From NCBI GenBank assembly GCA_027018975.1, contig JALUXN010000014.1:1-23822 (forward strand): a stretch of DNA of 23,822 nt, read 5' to 3'. The notes under the pieces are model-generated. The model searched no databases, was not told the DNA's origin, and saw only the letters and a list, made by a program, of their open reading frames with translations. The position numbers were made by a program, and so were the translations under genes. This DNA is from Mariprofundaceae bacterium. Its GTDB lineage: Bacteria; Pseudomonadota; Zetaproteobacteria; Mariprofundales; Mariprofundaceae. Shown one piece after another: positions 1 through 10,748 of this stretch (positions within the stretch are counted from its first letter, which is position 1; the number at the start of each line of letters is the position of its first letter).

Positions 1-216
1 CCGGTTTTCCCCGCTCACCTCCCGCAACTCGCTGCGCGACTGCTGCAACTCCGCCGCCAATTTCGCCGCCACCTGCCCTTCCAACCGCTCCAACTGCGCC
101 GCCAACGCCGCAACATCATCCGCCGCCTCATCACCACCCACCTGCCGTCTCAATATCCACAGCTGCAGACCCACAATGACCAACAGGCCGGCGATCACAA
201 TCATCATATCACTCAT
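1..216 (-). CDS. rmuC: RmuC-like protein, N-terminal part (runs off the left edge)
   Basis: The first 72 codons are visible. The frame begins at ATG 216-214, preceded by a purine-rich GAGAGGGG ribosome site inside the end of the upstream helicase gene, and stays open to base 1. The protein starts with a short hydrophobic segment (about residues 4-22) followed by charged, heptad-like sequence rich in Ala, Leu, Glu and Gln. A single N-terminal membrane anchor plus coiled coil is typical of RmuC, a protein of the PD-(D/E)XK nuclease superfamily that limits recombination between inverted repeats. The nuclease domain lies outside the window, so the name rests on architecture only; another anchored coiled-coil protein is possible. 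The start is 3 bases from the stop of the helicase gene, so the two are almost certainly co-transcribed. Confidence 0.5.
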   Translation of the reverse strand, partial: MSDMMIVIAGLLVIVGLQLWILRRQVGGDEAADDVAALAAQLERLEGQVAAKLAAELQQSRSELREVSGENR

Positions 217-219
217 GCT

Positions 220-3200
220 TTACCCCTCTCTTCTGGCCCAAGACAGCACACGTGCAGGCAACGGTTCTCGCAACTGCCAATGGATCGACATCGGTTTGGA
301 ACCACTATGTTTCACATAACGCAGTGCACCGGCAAATAGATACGGCGCTGTGAGGCCGTTCGGTAATTTCTTCCGCTCACGAATGAACAGTAACGGCGTA
401 TAGCCTCGCTGCTCATGTTCAATATAACGTCGGCCAGTCATGCTCTGATCACTCGTCGCAGATTGACTCTGCCAGTGAAACAGGCGATCTGTGATGGCGT
501 AGTCCTCGTACATCGTAGTGGGTGAAAAATCGGACTCCGCCTTATTGATGTCAGCAAAAAAGACATCAAGCTGACGTTCAGGCAGATGCAACACACCCTC
601 TTTCGATGAATATGGCGACTCAAAATCACCCTTGCCTAGTGCCAAGAGAATCTGTTCCCTGGTGTATGAGGCGTGCAGTAGCAGACAGCCTGTGTGATCA
701 GGCAGTCGTTTGACTGGCAGTGGCGTGCGATGTGCCAGTAGCCAATCCATGAGCTCAATCAAATCACGCTTGAATCCTGCCTGTGATACCACAAACGCTT
801 GTGCATCCTGCAGTGACAGATCTCTATCTTTCCCCCACAACACGCAATACAGCAGCGCAGGAGTTAACGCTTCATGACTCTGGCCATCGATCAGCAGTCG
901 TTTCATATCAGCAATCAGATAGGGGTCATCCATGAGAGAGAGTCGTCGTAAACCATCCGCCAGCTGTTTCGCGCGCAGGCGCAGTGACGCCTCCACCGAC
1001 TTCTCTGCAGCTTGCGCCAATAAGATGCTCGGTAGTCCATGCCGATATAATTCATCGGGATAGTGCAAACAGAGATAATCCAATATCTGCGGCAGTGATG
1101 GTTGCTCAGTGCACTGATGCTGTAATTGACGCAACTCCTGCAACAGTGATTTGCCTCTCAAGGCGGCCATGGATTGCTTGATATTCTCCAATACATACGC
1201 CTTCGCTTGCCGCTCCAGATAGATCACACAACCCGTTGGCACAAATGGCATACCCTGCTCAATCTGCTTTTGGACATGCACTGCCGGCTGGCTGCTTAAT
1301 GCTTGGAAACGTTTGGCATAGCGGAATTTTCTGTGCTGCGGCGCGATGAAGTCGAGCACCGTGACATGCGATTTCTCGTGATGCAAACGCAGCCCCCGCC
1401 CAAGTTGTTGAAGAAAAATGGTCAGGCTCTCTGTCGGTCGTAAAAAGAGCACCGTATCCACACTGGGAATATCGACGCCCTCATTGTAGAGGTCGACTGT
1501 AAAAATGCAGTTGATCTTGCGCTGCTCCAAGGCCTGTTGTGCTTGTCGCCGTGCCTCTTTCGCAGTTTGTGCGCTCAATGCTATTGCCGGCAACCCGTGA
1601 CCAGAGCAAAATGCCGCCATAAACTCGGCATGTTGCACACTCACACAAAATCCAAGCGCGCGAATGTGTGTCAAATCGGCGAGATATCGCTCCATCTGAC
1701 TCAACACCCATTGGGCACGAGCAGCATTATGGCTAATGCGGGCATCTAATTCAGATTGAACATAGCCCCCTTTGCGCCACCCCATCGAGGAAAAATCAAG
1801 CCCTTCCAGATCAGGAATACCGTAATAGTGAAACGGCGACAACAGCGCCCGTTCAATTGCTTCAGGCAACCGCATCTCATGTGTGAAGCCACCACCAAAG
1901 TCAGCGCGAATATCACTGCCATCACTGCGCTCCGGCGTTGCCGTCAATCCCAACAACACCTGCGGTTGAATATGCGCCATGAGGCTCTGATAGGTGGCCG
2001 CAGCAGCATGGTGTGCTTCGTCCAAAACAACATACTCAAAATGCGCCGGCGGCAAACGATCCAACCCCTTGCTGTGCCAACTGGCCACCGTACAAAACAG
2101 GTGATCGAACTGGCTCGGCTGCGCATCGCCCACAACCAACTCAGCAAAACTGCCATCACGCAGTACCTGGCGAAAACTGGCGCGTGCCTGCCTCAGTATC
2201 TCCTCTCGGTGCGCCAAAAAAAGTAATCGTGGCCGGCTCGCTGCCTGATCACAGTAGGCGCGATAATCGAATGCAGCGACCATTGTTTTGCCTGTTCCGG
2301 TTGCGGCGATAACCAGATGTTTACGCTTGCCAGCGGTGCGTTCTGCGGCAATGTCTTCCAGAATCGTTTGCTGGAATCCGAAGGGGCGGATATCAAACAG
2401 CGGCATTGCATCATCTGCTTCGGTTGCGCGTTCACTGGCCAACGCAGCGCGTAGCTCTGGCAGATTGATTGCACGACACGGCGTAAACTCCGACGCATCC
2501 TCCCAATGCGACTCAAATGTCGCTACAGCATGGCGCCAGAGATGTTCTGTTTCATACTGACTGACTTTGACCGTCCACTCCAACCCCTCATCAAGGGCAG
2601 CCTTCGAAACATTAGCCGAGCCGATGTATGCCGAGCCAAATCCTGTCAGGCGGTGAAAAATATAGGCTTTGGCATGTAGCCGCGTCCGTTTGGTGTCATA
2701 AGAGATGCGAATTTCGGTATTGGACAGCTGCAACAGCGTTTCAATGGCTTTGATGTCAGTCGCGCCCATGTAGAAGGTGGTTGCGATACGCAATCGTGGA
2801 CCACCATCTGCAGCAGGGCTCTGGGTAAAATCACGCAGCACATCCAACAGCGGAATCAGACCAGAAAATTTAATGAATGACACCAACCAATCGGCACGGT
2901 CGCAACTGGCCAGCTCCTTCTGCAACTGTGCACGCAGCGCGGGGCTGCGTGATGAGCCGGTGAGCAGCGCAGAGACAGAGAGCGGCGTATCGGGGCGTGG
3001 TGGCTCGTGCATCCGTCTCCCGGTATCGTCATCCGACGGTTTGATCGCCGTCAATGCGTTTGCGGTCTGTGGCAAGATGTGTGGCAAAAAAACGTGCAGA
3101 AACTGCGCCGAATCAAGCGCTTTCTGCAGCGATTCTCTCCACCGATCAACCCCTGTTTTGGTGAATACCTGCTCGGAAAGATAATCCGCAAACACCTTGG

Positions 3201-3345
3201 CAAGGCGCGTTGCGATTTTTTCAGGTAACTCTGCACGGTCAATTGCCGACCAGATCGCCTCATGCTCTTGGCCCGCTTCAAGCAACCGGCGTTTTAACTC
3301 AGGCGTTTGAAGCAGGTCATAGAGACCGGGTGGCAGCGATTCCAT
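220..3345 (-). CDS. SauUSI-like type IV restriction enzyme: PLD nuclease, SF2 helicase, DUF3427-type C-terminus
   Basis: The 1041-residue protein has three parts. A phospholipase-D-type nuclease segment shows HAK at 224-226 and GSANVS at 242-247. An SF2 helicase shows ATGTGKT (348-354), DEAH (442-445), TAT (468-470) and QQLGRGLR (646-653). The remaining roughly 350 residues match in position and style the DUF3427 region of this family. PLD, helicase and DUF3427 in that order is the layout of SauUSI, a restriction enzyme of Staphylococcus aureus that cuts DNA carrying modified cytosine; the C-terminal region is thought to recognise the target. The first 130 residues are helical and of unknown role. 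No clear ribosome site is seen before the ATG, which lies 33 bases after the alaS stop, so translation probably follows alaS on one transcript. The gene looks less GC-rich than alaS, suggesting later acquisition. An unlinked repair helicase role is the main alternative. Confidence 0.8.
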   Translation of the reverse strand: MESLPPGLYDLLQTPELKRRLLEAGQEHEAIWSAIDRAELPEKIATRLAKVFADYLSEQVFTKTGVDRWRESLQKALDSAQFLHVFLPHILPQTANALTAIKPSDDDTGRRMHEPPRPDTPLSVSALLTGSSRSPALRAQLQKELASCDRADWLVSFIKFSGLIPLLDVLRDFTQSPAADGGPRLRIATTFYMGATDIKAIETLLQLSNTEIRISYDTKRTRLHAKAYIFHRLTGFGSAYIGSANVSKAALDEGLEWTVKVSQYETEHLWRHAVATFESHWEDASEFTPCRAINLPELRAALASERATEADDAMPLFDIRPFGFQQTILEDIAAERTAGKRKHLVIAATGTGKTMVAAFDYRAYCDQAASRPRLLFLAHREEILRQARASFRQVLRDGSFAELVVGDAQPSQFDHLFCTVASWHSKGLDRLPPAHFEYVVLDEAHHAAAATYQSLMAHIQPQVLLGLTATPERSDGSDIRADFGGGFTHEMRLPEAIERALLSPFHYYGIPDLEGLDFSSMGWRKGGYVQSELDARISHNAARAQWVLSQMERYLADLTHIRALGFCVSVQHAEFMAAFCSGHGLPAIALSAQTAKEARRQAQQALEQRKINCIFTVDLYNEGVDIPSVDTVLFLRPTESLTIFLQQLGRGLRLHHEKSHVTVLDFIAPQHRKFRYAKRFQALSSQPAVHVQKQIEQGMPFVPTGCVIYLERQAKAYVLENIKQSMAALRGKSLLQELRQLQHQCTEQPSLPQILDYLCLHYPDELYRHGLPSILLAQAAEKSVEASLRLRAKQLADGLRRLSLMDDPYLIADMKRLLIDGQSHEALTPALLYCVLWGKDRDLSLQDAQAFVVSQAGFKRDLIELMDWLLAHRTPLPVKRLPDHTGCLLLHASYTREQILLALGKGDFESPYSSKEGVLHLPERQLDVFFADINKAESDFSPTTMYEDYAITDRLFHWQSQSATSDQSMTGRRYIEHEQRGYTPLLFIRERKKLPNGLTAPYLFAGALRYVKHSGSKPMSIHWQLREPLPARVLSWARREG

Positions 3346-3378
3346 GCGTTGTTTCAGATCTGTTTCGTCGCCATCAGT

Positions 3379-5994
<2,616 letters not shown>

Positions 5995-6041
5995 CGGACT
6001 CCTCCACTTCCTGGCTCGCAGCTTCGATGTGTATCCCGCGC

Positions 6042-6533
6042 TCACCCATCGCGATGCAATACGCGCAGGATCACCTCGCTGCGATAACCCTTACTCTGCA
6101 AAAAACGCGCCTGCCGCTGCCAGACGCGTTGTTCCTCAAAACGGCGACCCGCCGGATCGCGGCTCTCAATCAGTGCCCGCGCCGACGCCTCCGCATCAAA
6201 TTCCGCTTCGGCGGCCGCCAGTGCTCTCTCCACCGCCGATGCCTCTGCGCCCTTCTCGCGAGCACGCTTGGCCGCCAGCCACGGCGCCTCGCCCTTGTTG
6301 ATGCGCGAGCGGATGAAGGACTCGGCGAAGCGTGTTTCGCTGAGATAATCCGCCGCCACCAAACGATCCAGCACCGAGGCAATCACCGCCGTTTCATAGC
6401 CACGGGCGGCGAGTTTCTGCTTCAGGGCGCGGCGATTCTGCTCGCGGCCGGCCAGCAGGCGGAGGGCGTAGTTGTAGGCTGCCTGCTCCGCCTTGTCGGC
6501 GTCGCTACTCAGCGGTCGCCACCTCGTCGTCAT
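6042..6533 (-). CDS. recX: RecX, regulator of RecA filaments
   Basis: RecX binds RecA filaments and blocks their extension, limiting recombination and SOS activity. The 163-residue protein has the family's size (about 160) and its repeated three-helix units: AYNYALRLLAGREQNRRALK near the start, then the RGYETAVIASVLDRLVAADYL unit, then a C-terminal unit in which QRQARFLQSKGY is typical. The ATG at 6533-6531 lies inside recA and overlaps its end by 29 bases; a TTG codon immediately before it is a less likely start. The overlap means translation is coupled to recA, which in other bacteria keeps RecX well below RecA. Confidence 0.93.
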   Translation of the reverse strand: MTTRWRPLSSDADKAEQAAYNYALRLLAGREQNRRALKQKLAARGYETAVIASVLDRLVAADYLSETRFAESFIRSRINKGEAPWLAAKRAREKGAEASAVERALAAAEAEFDAEASARALIESRDPAGRRFEEQRVWQRQARFLQSKGYRSEVILRVLHRDG

Positions 6534-7518
6534 CAATCAAACCGAGCGCCTTGCGCACACCCAGTTCCACCTCGTCGAGCATCTCCGGATGCTCCTTGAG
6601 GAAGCGGATCGCATTATCGCGCCCCTGGCCGATCTTCTCGTTATCCTTGGCATACCAGGCGCCGCTCTTGTTGATCAGGCCGTACTGCACACCCATATCG
6701 AGCACTTCGCCGGCATGCGAAACGCCCTCGCCGTACATAATCGAAAACTCCGCCTTTTTGAATGGCGGCGCGACTTTGTTCTTCACCACTTTGACGCGCG
6801 TATCATTACCAAGAATCTCGTCGCCCTTCTTGATCGAGCCGATGCGGCGCACATCGAGGCGTACCGAGGCGTAAAACTTCAGCGCATTGCCGCCGGTGGT
6901 GGTTTCGGGGTTGCCGAACATCACACCGATCTTCATGCGGATCTGGTTGATAAAGATGATGGTGGTCTGAGAGCGGGAGATGGAGCCAGTCAGCTTACGC
7001 AGCGCCTGACTCATCAGCCGCGCCTGCAAGCCCATGTGCGAATCGCCCATGTCGCCTTCCAGCTCCGCCTTGGGGGTCAGCGCGGCGACAGAATCGACCA
7101 CGATAATATCGAGTGCACCGGAGCGGGTGAGCATATCGACCACCTCCAGCGCCTGTTCGCCCGAGTCGGGCTGCGAGACCAGCAGATTCTCCACATCGAC
7201 ACCGAGATTCTCGGCATAGGTCGGATCGAGCGCATGCTCGGCATCGACAAAGGCCGCCTGTCCGCCCAACCGTTGCGCCTCGGCCACCGCATGTAGCGCC
7301 AACGTGGTCTTACCGGAAGATTCCGGGCCATACACCTCAATCACACGGCCGCGCGGATAACCTCCGACACCGAGTGCGGCATCCAGCGCCAACGAGCCGC
7401 TGGGGATCACATCCACTGCCACCTTGCCCTGATCGCCAAGGCGCATCACCGTCCCCTTGCCAAACTGCCGCTCAATCTGGCTTAACGCCGTATCCAGTGC
7501 TTTTGCTTTATCAGACAT
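6505..7518 (-). CDS. recA: RecA recombinase
   Basis: RecA forms filaments on single-stranded DNA, drives strand exchange and triggers LexA self-cleavage. The 337-residue protein is nearly invariant in family motifs: Walker A GPESSGKT at 64-71, the catalytic VDAEHALDP, IIVVDSVAAL (Walker B), and DNA-binding loop 2 around NPETTTGGNALKFYAS. The C-terminus is acidic (LIDDDEVATAE), the usual autoinhibitory tail. ATG 7518-7516 follows a GAGGTT ribosome site. Reading the bases from 7519 to 7884 for CTG-N10-CAG or GAAC/GTTC-type LexA sites, I found none, although recA is normally an SOS gene; instead the upstream region is a run of palindromes (7541-7724). recX and alaS follow on the same strand. Confidence 0.98.
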   Translation of the reverse strand: MSDKAKALDTALSQIERQFGKGTVMRLGDQGKVAVDVIPSGSLALDAALGVGGYPRGRVIEVYGPESSGKTTLALHAVAEAQRLGGQAAFVDAEHALDPTYAENLGVDVENLLVSQPDSGEQALEVVDMLTRSGALDIIVVDSVAALTPKAELEGDMGDSHMGLQARLMSQALRKLTGSISRSQTTIIFINQIRMKIGVMFGNPETTTGGNALKFYASVRLDVRRIGSIKKGDEILGNDTRVKVVKNKVAPPFKKAEFSIMYGEGVSHAGEVLDMGVQYGLINKSGAWYAKDNEKIGQGRDNAIRFLKEHPEMLDEVELGVRKALGLIDDDEVATAE

Positions 7519-7540
7519 ATCAACCTCGTTTTGTATGACT

Positions 7541-7724
7541 CCGTAAAAAGCCCATCCGTGGTCTTTTTACTCTACGGATAGCGAAAACGTGGTTTCCACT
7601 ATCCTTACAAATCAGACACTAGGGGTCTGATTTGCGCGCCCGTCCATGGGCGCGGTGATGGCTTTTGCAACACCATCATTCATAGCTACGCGAACGGTAG
7701 CATGGTCACATAGCGTGTCACGCT
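7541..7724. repeat. Run of six short palindromes upstream of recA
   Basis: The upstream region of recA contains successive inverted repeats: GTAAAAAG (7543-7550) with CTTTTTAC (7563-7570); an imperfect 29-base palindrome from GGATAG (7576) to CTATCC (7604); CAAATCAGAC (7608-7617) with GTCTGATTTG (7625-7634); CGCGCCC (7635-7641) with GGGCGCG (7648-7654); GCTAC (7685) with GTAGC (7701); and AGCGTG with CACGCT around 7718. In the recA transcript these would fold as consecutive hairpins, the last about 20 bases before the ribosome site. They look like modular REP-type repeats but could include attenuator or mRNA-stability elements. No coding frame of substance is seen, and 7725-7791 holds nothing I recognise. 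Confidence 0.7.
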
Positions 7725-7791
7725 CCGGCAGAAGAGTTCAAACGACCAGCCTGAGGCAACCACATCACTTCATTGACAGAAACACCACCAC

Positions 7792-7860
7792 GTCACCCCC
7801 GAATGCCTCTATCGGGGATCCATTGCTGCGTGGATTCCCGACAAAACCCTCGGGAATGAC
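7792..7860. repeat. Paired inverted repeat unit (BIME-like) after trmD
   Basis: Two arms of about 30 bases face each other across the spacer TTGCTGCG. Each arm reads GTCA..CCCGA...TCGGG.ATCCA inward, and each is itself a small palindrome (TTCCCGA with TCGGGAA in one, CCCC with GGGG in the other). This is the structure of extragenic palindromic elements that occur many times in some proteobacterial genomes. A single related unit lies at 12263-12290, which supports a dispersed family. It sits 24 bases downstream of the trmD stop and could act as its transcript end or 3-prime stabiliser, though there is no T-run. Confidence 0.75.
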
Positions 7861-7884
7861 CGGTTCTTATGCACGCTCTGACCA

Positions 7885-8571
7885 TTACTCCGCACATTTT
7901 TGGTTCGTCTTGTTACGCCGCTCACTGCGCCTTCTCGCCTCCGCCTCTCGCCAAGCGGCAATGGCGGCGTGATCGCCAGATAGCAGGACATCCGGCACCG
8001 ACTTCCCCTCAAAACAGGCGGGGCGCGTGTAGTGCGGCCAGTCGAGAATCCCCTCTTCGGTGAAGGAGTCGAGCACCGCCGACTCGGGACTGCCGAGTAC
8101 ACCCGGCAACAGCCGGATCAGCGCATCGAGAATGGAGAGCGCCGCCGGCTCACCGCCGGAGAGCACATAATCGCCCATCGAAATCTGCTCATCCACATAG
8201 TCGCAGATGCGCTCATCGAACCCTTCGTAGCGACCGCAGAGCAGGGTGACGCCCGGCTTCTCAATCCAATCCAGCGCCTTGGCCTGCGTGAACCGCTCGC
8301 CAGATGGCGTGAGCATCACCACATGGGTATCGGGCTGACGTTTGCGGGCGGCGCGGATGGCGGCGACCACCGGCTCCGGCTTCATCAACATGCCCGGTCC
8401 GCCGCCGTAGGGGCTGTCATCCACCTGCCGATGTTTGTCGGTGGCAAAGTCGCGAATCTGCATCATTTCGACCGACACCAACCCCGCCGCAATCGCCCGT
8501 TTGGGGATCGAGCAGGCGAGCGGCGAATCAAAGAACTCGGGGAACAGTGTCAGAACTTGGGCGTGAAACAT
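7885..8571 (-). CDS. trmD: tRNA (guanine-N1)-methyltransferase TrmD
   Basis: TrmD uses S-adenosylmethionine to methylate G37 of tRNAs reading codons that start with C, preventing frameshifts. The 228-residue protein shows the SPOUT-fold knot sequences LLCGRYEGFDERI, ISMGDYVLSGGE and the early PYGGGPGM loop. I start it at ATG 8571-8569 (FHAQVLTLFPEFF), which matches the family beginning; a longer open frame upstream lies inside rimM and is unrelated. The start overlaps the end of rimM by 22 bases, so translation is coupled. The C-terminus is basic. In most proteobacteria rplS follows directly; here a repeat region follows and then recA. Confidence 0.96.
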   Translation of the reverse strand: MFHAQVLTLFPEFFDSPLACSIPKRAIAAGLVSVEMMQIRDFATDKHRQVDDSPYGGGPGMLMKPEPVVAAIRAARKRQPDTHVVMLTPSGERFTQAKALDWIEKPGVTLLCGRYEGFDERICDYVDEQISMGDYVLSGGEPAALSILDALIRLLPGVLGSPESAVLDSFTEEGILDWPHYTRPACFEGKSVPDVLLSGDHAAIAAWREAEARRRSERRNKTNQKCAE

Positions 8572-9092
8572 GCATCCATCCCTTCCGGCAGCGCCACTTC
8601 GATGCGCTGCTGATCCAGATCCACGGCGATCACCACCGCTTCGGTAAAGGGGATCAACCACTCGCCCGGGCGGCTGGCATCGGCGTCGCTGACCACCACC
8701 AAATTATCCTGCGCGCCATATGCCTCTAGGGCAGTGACCGTGCCGAGATGCTCATCGCCGTGCACCACCGCGCAGCCGATCAGCTCCTCCCAGAGATACT
8801 CATCGTCTTCGACCACCACATCATCGACCGGAATCCAGATCTTCAACCCCTTGAGCCGCCCGGCCTGATCGCAATCGTTGACCCCCTCCAGCGTCGCCAG
8901 CATCCGCTTGCCGTGCTGCCAGCAGCGCTGCAGCGTAAAGGGTGTCGCCGATTCGGCCGACTCGCCCAGCCACCAACAAGAATACCCGGCAACCGCATCC
9001 GCGGGCCGGGTATGGGAGTAGATCGAAATCGTGCCCTTCAAACCGTGCGGCGCCAAAATATCGCCGACGTGAAGGTATGAGTTACGCGCCAT
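8550..9092 (-). CDS. rimM: 16S rRNA processing protein RimM
   Basis: RimM binds ribosomal protein S19 and helps mature the head of the 30S subunit. The 180-residue length fits the family. The N-terminal beta-barrel begins with VGDILAPHGLKGTISIYSHT, the standard opening (GxxGLKG), and the second half carries the PRC-barrel pattern, DDEYLWEELIGCAV ... LGTVTALEAYGAQDNLVV ... LIPFTEAVVIAVDL. ATG 9092-9090 lies 35 bases after rpsP; the gap contains a GC-rich CCGGC/GCCGG palindrome and no obvious Shine-Dalgarno site. The gene order rpsP-rimM-trmD confirms the call. Confidence 0.95.
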   Translation of the reverse strand: MARNSYLHVGDILAPHGLKGTISIYSHTRPADAVAGYSCWWLGESAESATPFTLQRCWQHGKRMLATLEGVNDCDQAGRLKGLKIWIPVDDVVVEDDEYLWEELIGCAVVHGDEHLGTVTALEAYGAQDNLVVVSDADASRPGEWLIPFTEAVVIAVDLDQQRIEVALPEGMDACFTPKF

Positions 9093-9127
9093 GGGAGAGT
9101 CGTCTCACCGGCCGCGCCGGAATCGAC

Positions 9128-9367
9128 TTACGCAGACGCCTTGGCGATCAGGCTGGCGACACGGTCAGAGACTTTCGCGCCCTGATCAGTCCACGCCTTG
9201 ACGCGCTCGACATCGAGATTGATCACCTCAGGCTCGGTGCAGGGGTCATAATAACCCAGCTTCTCAATAAACGCGCCGTCGCGACGGTTACGCTCATCCA
9301 TCACCACCACAGAATAAAAAGGACGCTTCTTGCGACCACCACGGCTCAAACGAATAACAGTTGCCAT
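9128..9367 (-). CDS. rpsP: Ribosomal protein S16
   Basis: This small 30S protein has 79 residues, slightly shorter than the 82 of Escherichia coli. It starts MATVIRLSRGGRKKRPFYSV and contains DGAFIEKLGYYDP, both characteristic of S16. ATG 9367-9365 is preceded by GGAGG eight or nine bases upstream. It is the first gene of the rpsP-rimM-trmD cluster and has a clear promoter ahead of it (9400-9428). Confidence 0.98.
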   Translation of the reverse strand: MATVIRLSRGGRKKRPFYSVVVMDERNRRDGAFIEKLGYYDPCTEPEVINLDVERVKAWTDQGAKVSDRVASLIAKASA

Positions 9368-9399
9368 ATTTGTACTAACCTCCGAAAAAACAGGCGCGC

Positions 9400-9428
9400 A
9401 CTATAGGGAGAAGCACAGGTGGCCGCAA
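9400..9428 (-). promoter_or_regulatory. Sigma-70-type promoter of the rpsP operon with GC-rich discriminator
   Basis: Read on the minus strand, TTGCGG (9428-9423) is followed after 17 bases by TATAGT (9405-9400). The bases between the -10 element and the likely start are GCGCGCC. A GC-rich discriminator of this kind is known from promoters of rRNA and ribosomal proteins that are shut down by ppGpp, so growth-rate control is a reasonable inference. The untranslated leader would be about 25-30 bases. Confidence 0.6.
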
Positions 9429-9491
9429 GTTGAATATCGCCGTCCATCCATCATGAAGATGCAATATTTTCAATTTGCGCTGAACGACCAA

Positions 9492-9520
9492 TTGCCGCAC
9501 CATTGAGCATCTGCTATTCA
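9492..9520 (+). promoter_or_regulatory. Candidate promoter of pilU
   Basis: TTGCCG at 9492-9497 and TATTCA at 9515-9520 are separated by 17 bases, and the ATG of pilU follows 28 bases later. The two elements each match the sigma-70 consensus at four of six positions. It is divergent from the rpsP promoter, the two being about 65 bases apart. Confidence 0.4.
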
Positions 9521-9548
9521 TAAGACCACACCGCCTTCGGAGCTCGCC

Positions 9549-10733
9549 ATGAATGACACCATCACCATCCAACAATTGCTGCATGTTATGGTCGATAAAG
9601 ATGCCTCGGATCTCTATCTCATGGCTGGCGCACCTCCAGGCTACCGAATCAATGGCGTGATCCGCCGCCTCGGCGAGCACCCCATCACACCAGCAATCAT
9701 CGATGCACTGGCGGATCAACTGATGAGTGAACAGCAAAAAGCGCAGTTCGCCAAAGAGATGGAGATGAATCTCTCCACGGCGCTGCCGGGTATCGGCCGT
9801 TTCCGCGTCAACATCTACCGCCAGCGTGGCAGCAGCGGCATGGTGATCCGCCAAATCACCACCGAAATCCCATCGCTTGATCAACTCAAGCTCCCTGCAA
9901 TCTTCAAAGAGATCTCCATGAGTAAACGTGGTCTGGTGCTGATGGTCGGCGCTACCGGCTCCGGTAAATCGACCTCGTTGGCCGCCATGATCGACTGGCG
10001 CAACAGCAATCAAGCAGGGCATATTATCACCATCGAAGATCCGGTTGAGTTTATGCACTCCCACAAAAAATCGTTCGTTACCCAGCGCGAAGTGGGCTCA
10101 GACACCATCTCTTTCCACAACGCACTGAAAAACACCTTGCGCCAAGCGCCCGATGTGATCCTGCTCGGCGAGATTCGCGAACATGAAACGATGGAACACG
10201 CCATCGCCTTCGCCGAGACCGGCCATCTGGCCATGGCGACACTACATGCCAACAATGCCAATCAGGCGCTGGAGCGGATCATCAACTTCTTTCCCATCGA
10301 GTCGCATCAGCAGGTCTATATGAATCTGGCGCTGAACCTGCGCGCCATTCTCTCACAGCGACTGGTCAAGACCGTGGACGGCAAGCGCGCCGCCGCCATC
10401 GAGATTCTGATCAACACGCCGCGCATCTCCGATCTGATCCTCAAAGGGGACATCAGTTCGATCAAAGAGGCGATGGAGAACGGCGAGCAGCAGGGCATGC
10501 AGACATTCGACCAAGCCCTCTTCAAACTCTGCCAGCAGGGGCGGATCTCTGAGGTAGAGGCGTTGCGCAACGCCGACTCGGCCAATAATCTGCGCCTGAA
10601 GATGAAGATGGCGAAGTTGGACGAAAGCCCCGACCCCAGCAGCGGACTCGATAGCATGCTCAACAAATCGCAAGGCGATTCGTCGCAACCCGGCGCTGGC
10701 GGCGGGCTGGAGCTCTCCATCGATTCAGAATAA
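9549..10733 (+). CDS. pilU: PilU-type twitching motility ATPase
   Basis: This hexameric ATPase of the PilT/PilU family works at the cytoplasmic base of the type IV pilus and assists PilT-driven retraction. In the 394-residue protein I see Walker A GATGSGKST (134-142), the Asp box TIEDPVE (161-167), Walker B VILLGEIR (203-210) and the His box HLAMATLHANNANQA (226-240). PilU rather than PilT is indicated by GRFRVNIYRQRGSSGMVIR in the N-domain, the C-terminal QGMQTFDQALFKL followed by DADSANNL-like sequence, and a length above PilT's roughly 345. The last 35 residues are a low-complexity Ser/Pro/Gly tail. The start is ATG 9549 with GGAG upstream. No pilT is visible next to it; an HD-GYP gene follows 15 bases later. 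Confidence 0.88.
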   Translation: MNDTITIQQLLHVMVDKDASDLYLMAGAPPGYRINGVIRRLGEHPITPAIIDALADQLMSEQQKAQFAKEMEMNLSTALPGIGRFRVNIYRQRGSSGMVIRQITTEIPSLDQLKLPAIFKEISMSKRGLVLMVGATGSGKSTSLAAMIDWRNSNQAGHIITIEDPVEFMHSHKKSFVTQREVGSDTISFHNALKNTLRQAPDVILLGEIREHETMEHAIAFAETGHLAMATLHANNANQALERIINFFPIESHQQVYMNLALNLRAILSQRLVKTVDGKRAAAIEILINTPRISDLILKGDISSIKEAMENGEQQGMQTFDQALFKLCQQGRISEVEALRNADSANNLRLKMKMAKLDESPDPSSGLDSMLNKSQGDSSQPGAGGGLELSIDSE

Positions 10734-10748
10734 GAACAGGAGCAACAG

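Noticed and set aside
8572..8661. Longer trmD frame starting at 8661
   Set aside because: The added residues are rimM read in another frame; the family begins at the Met of 8571.
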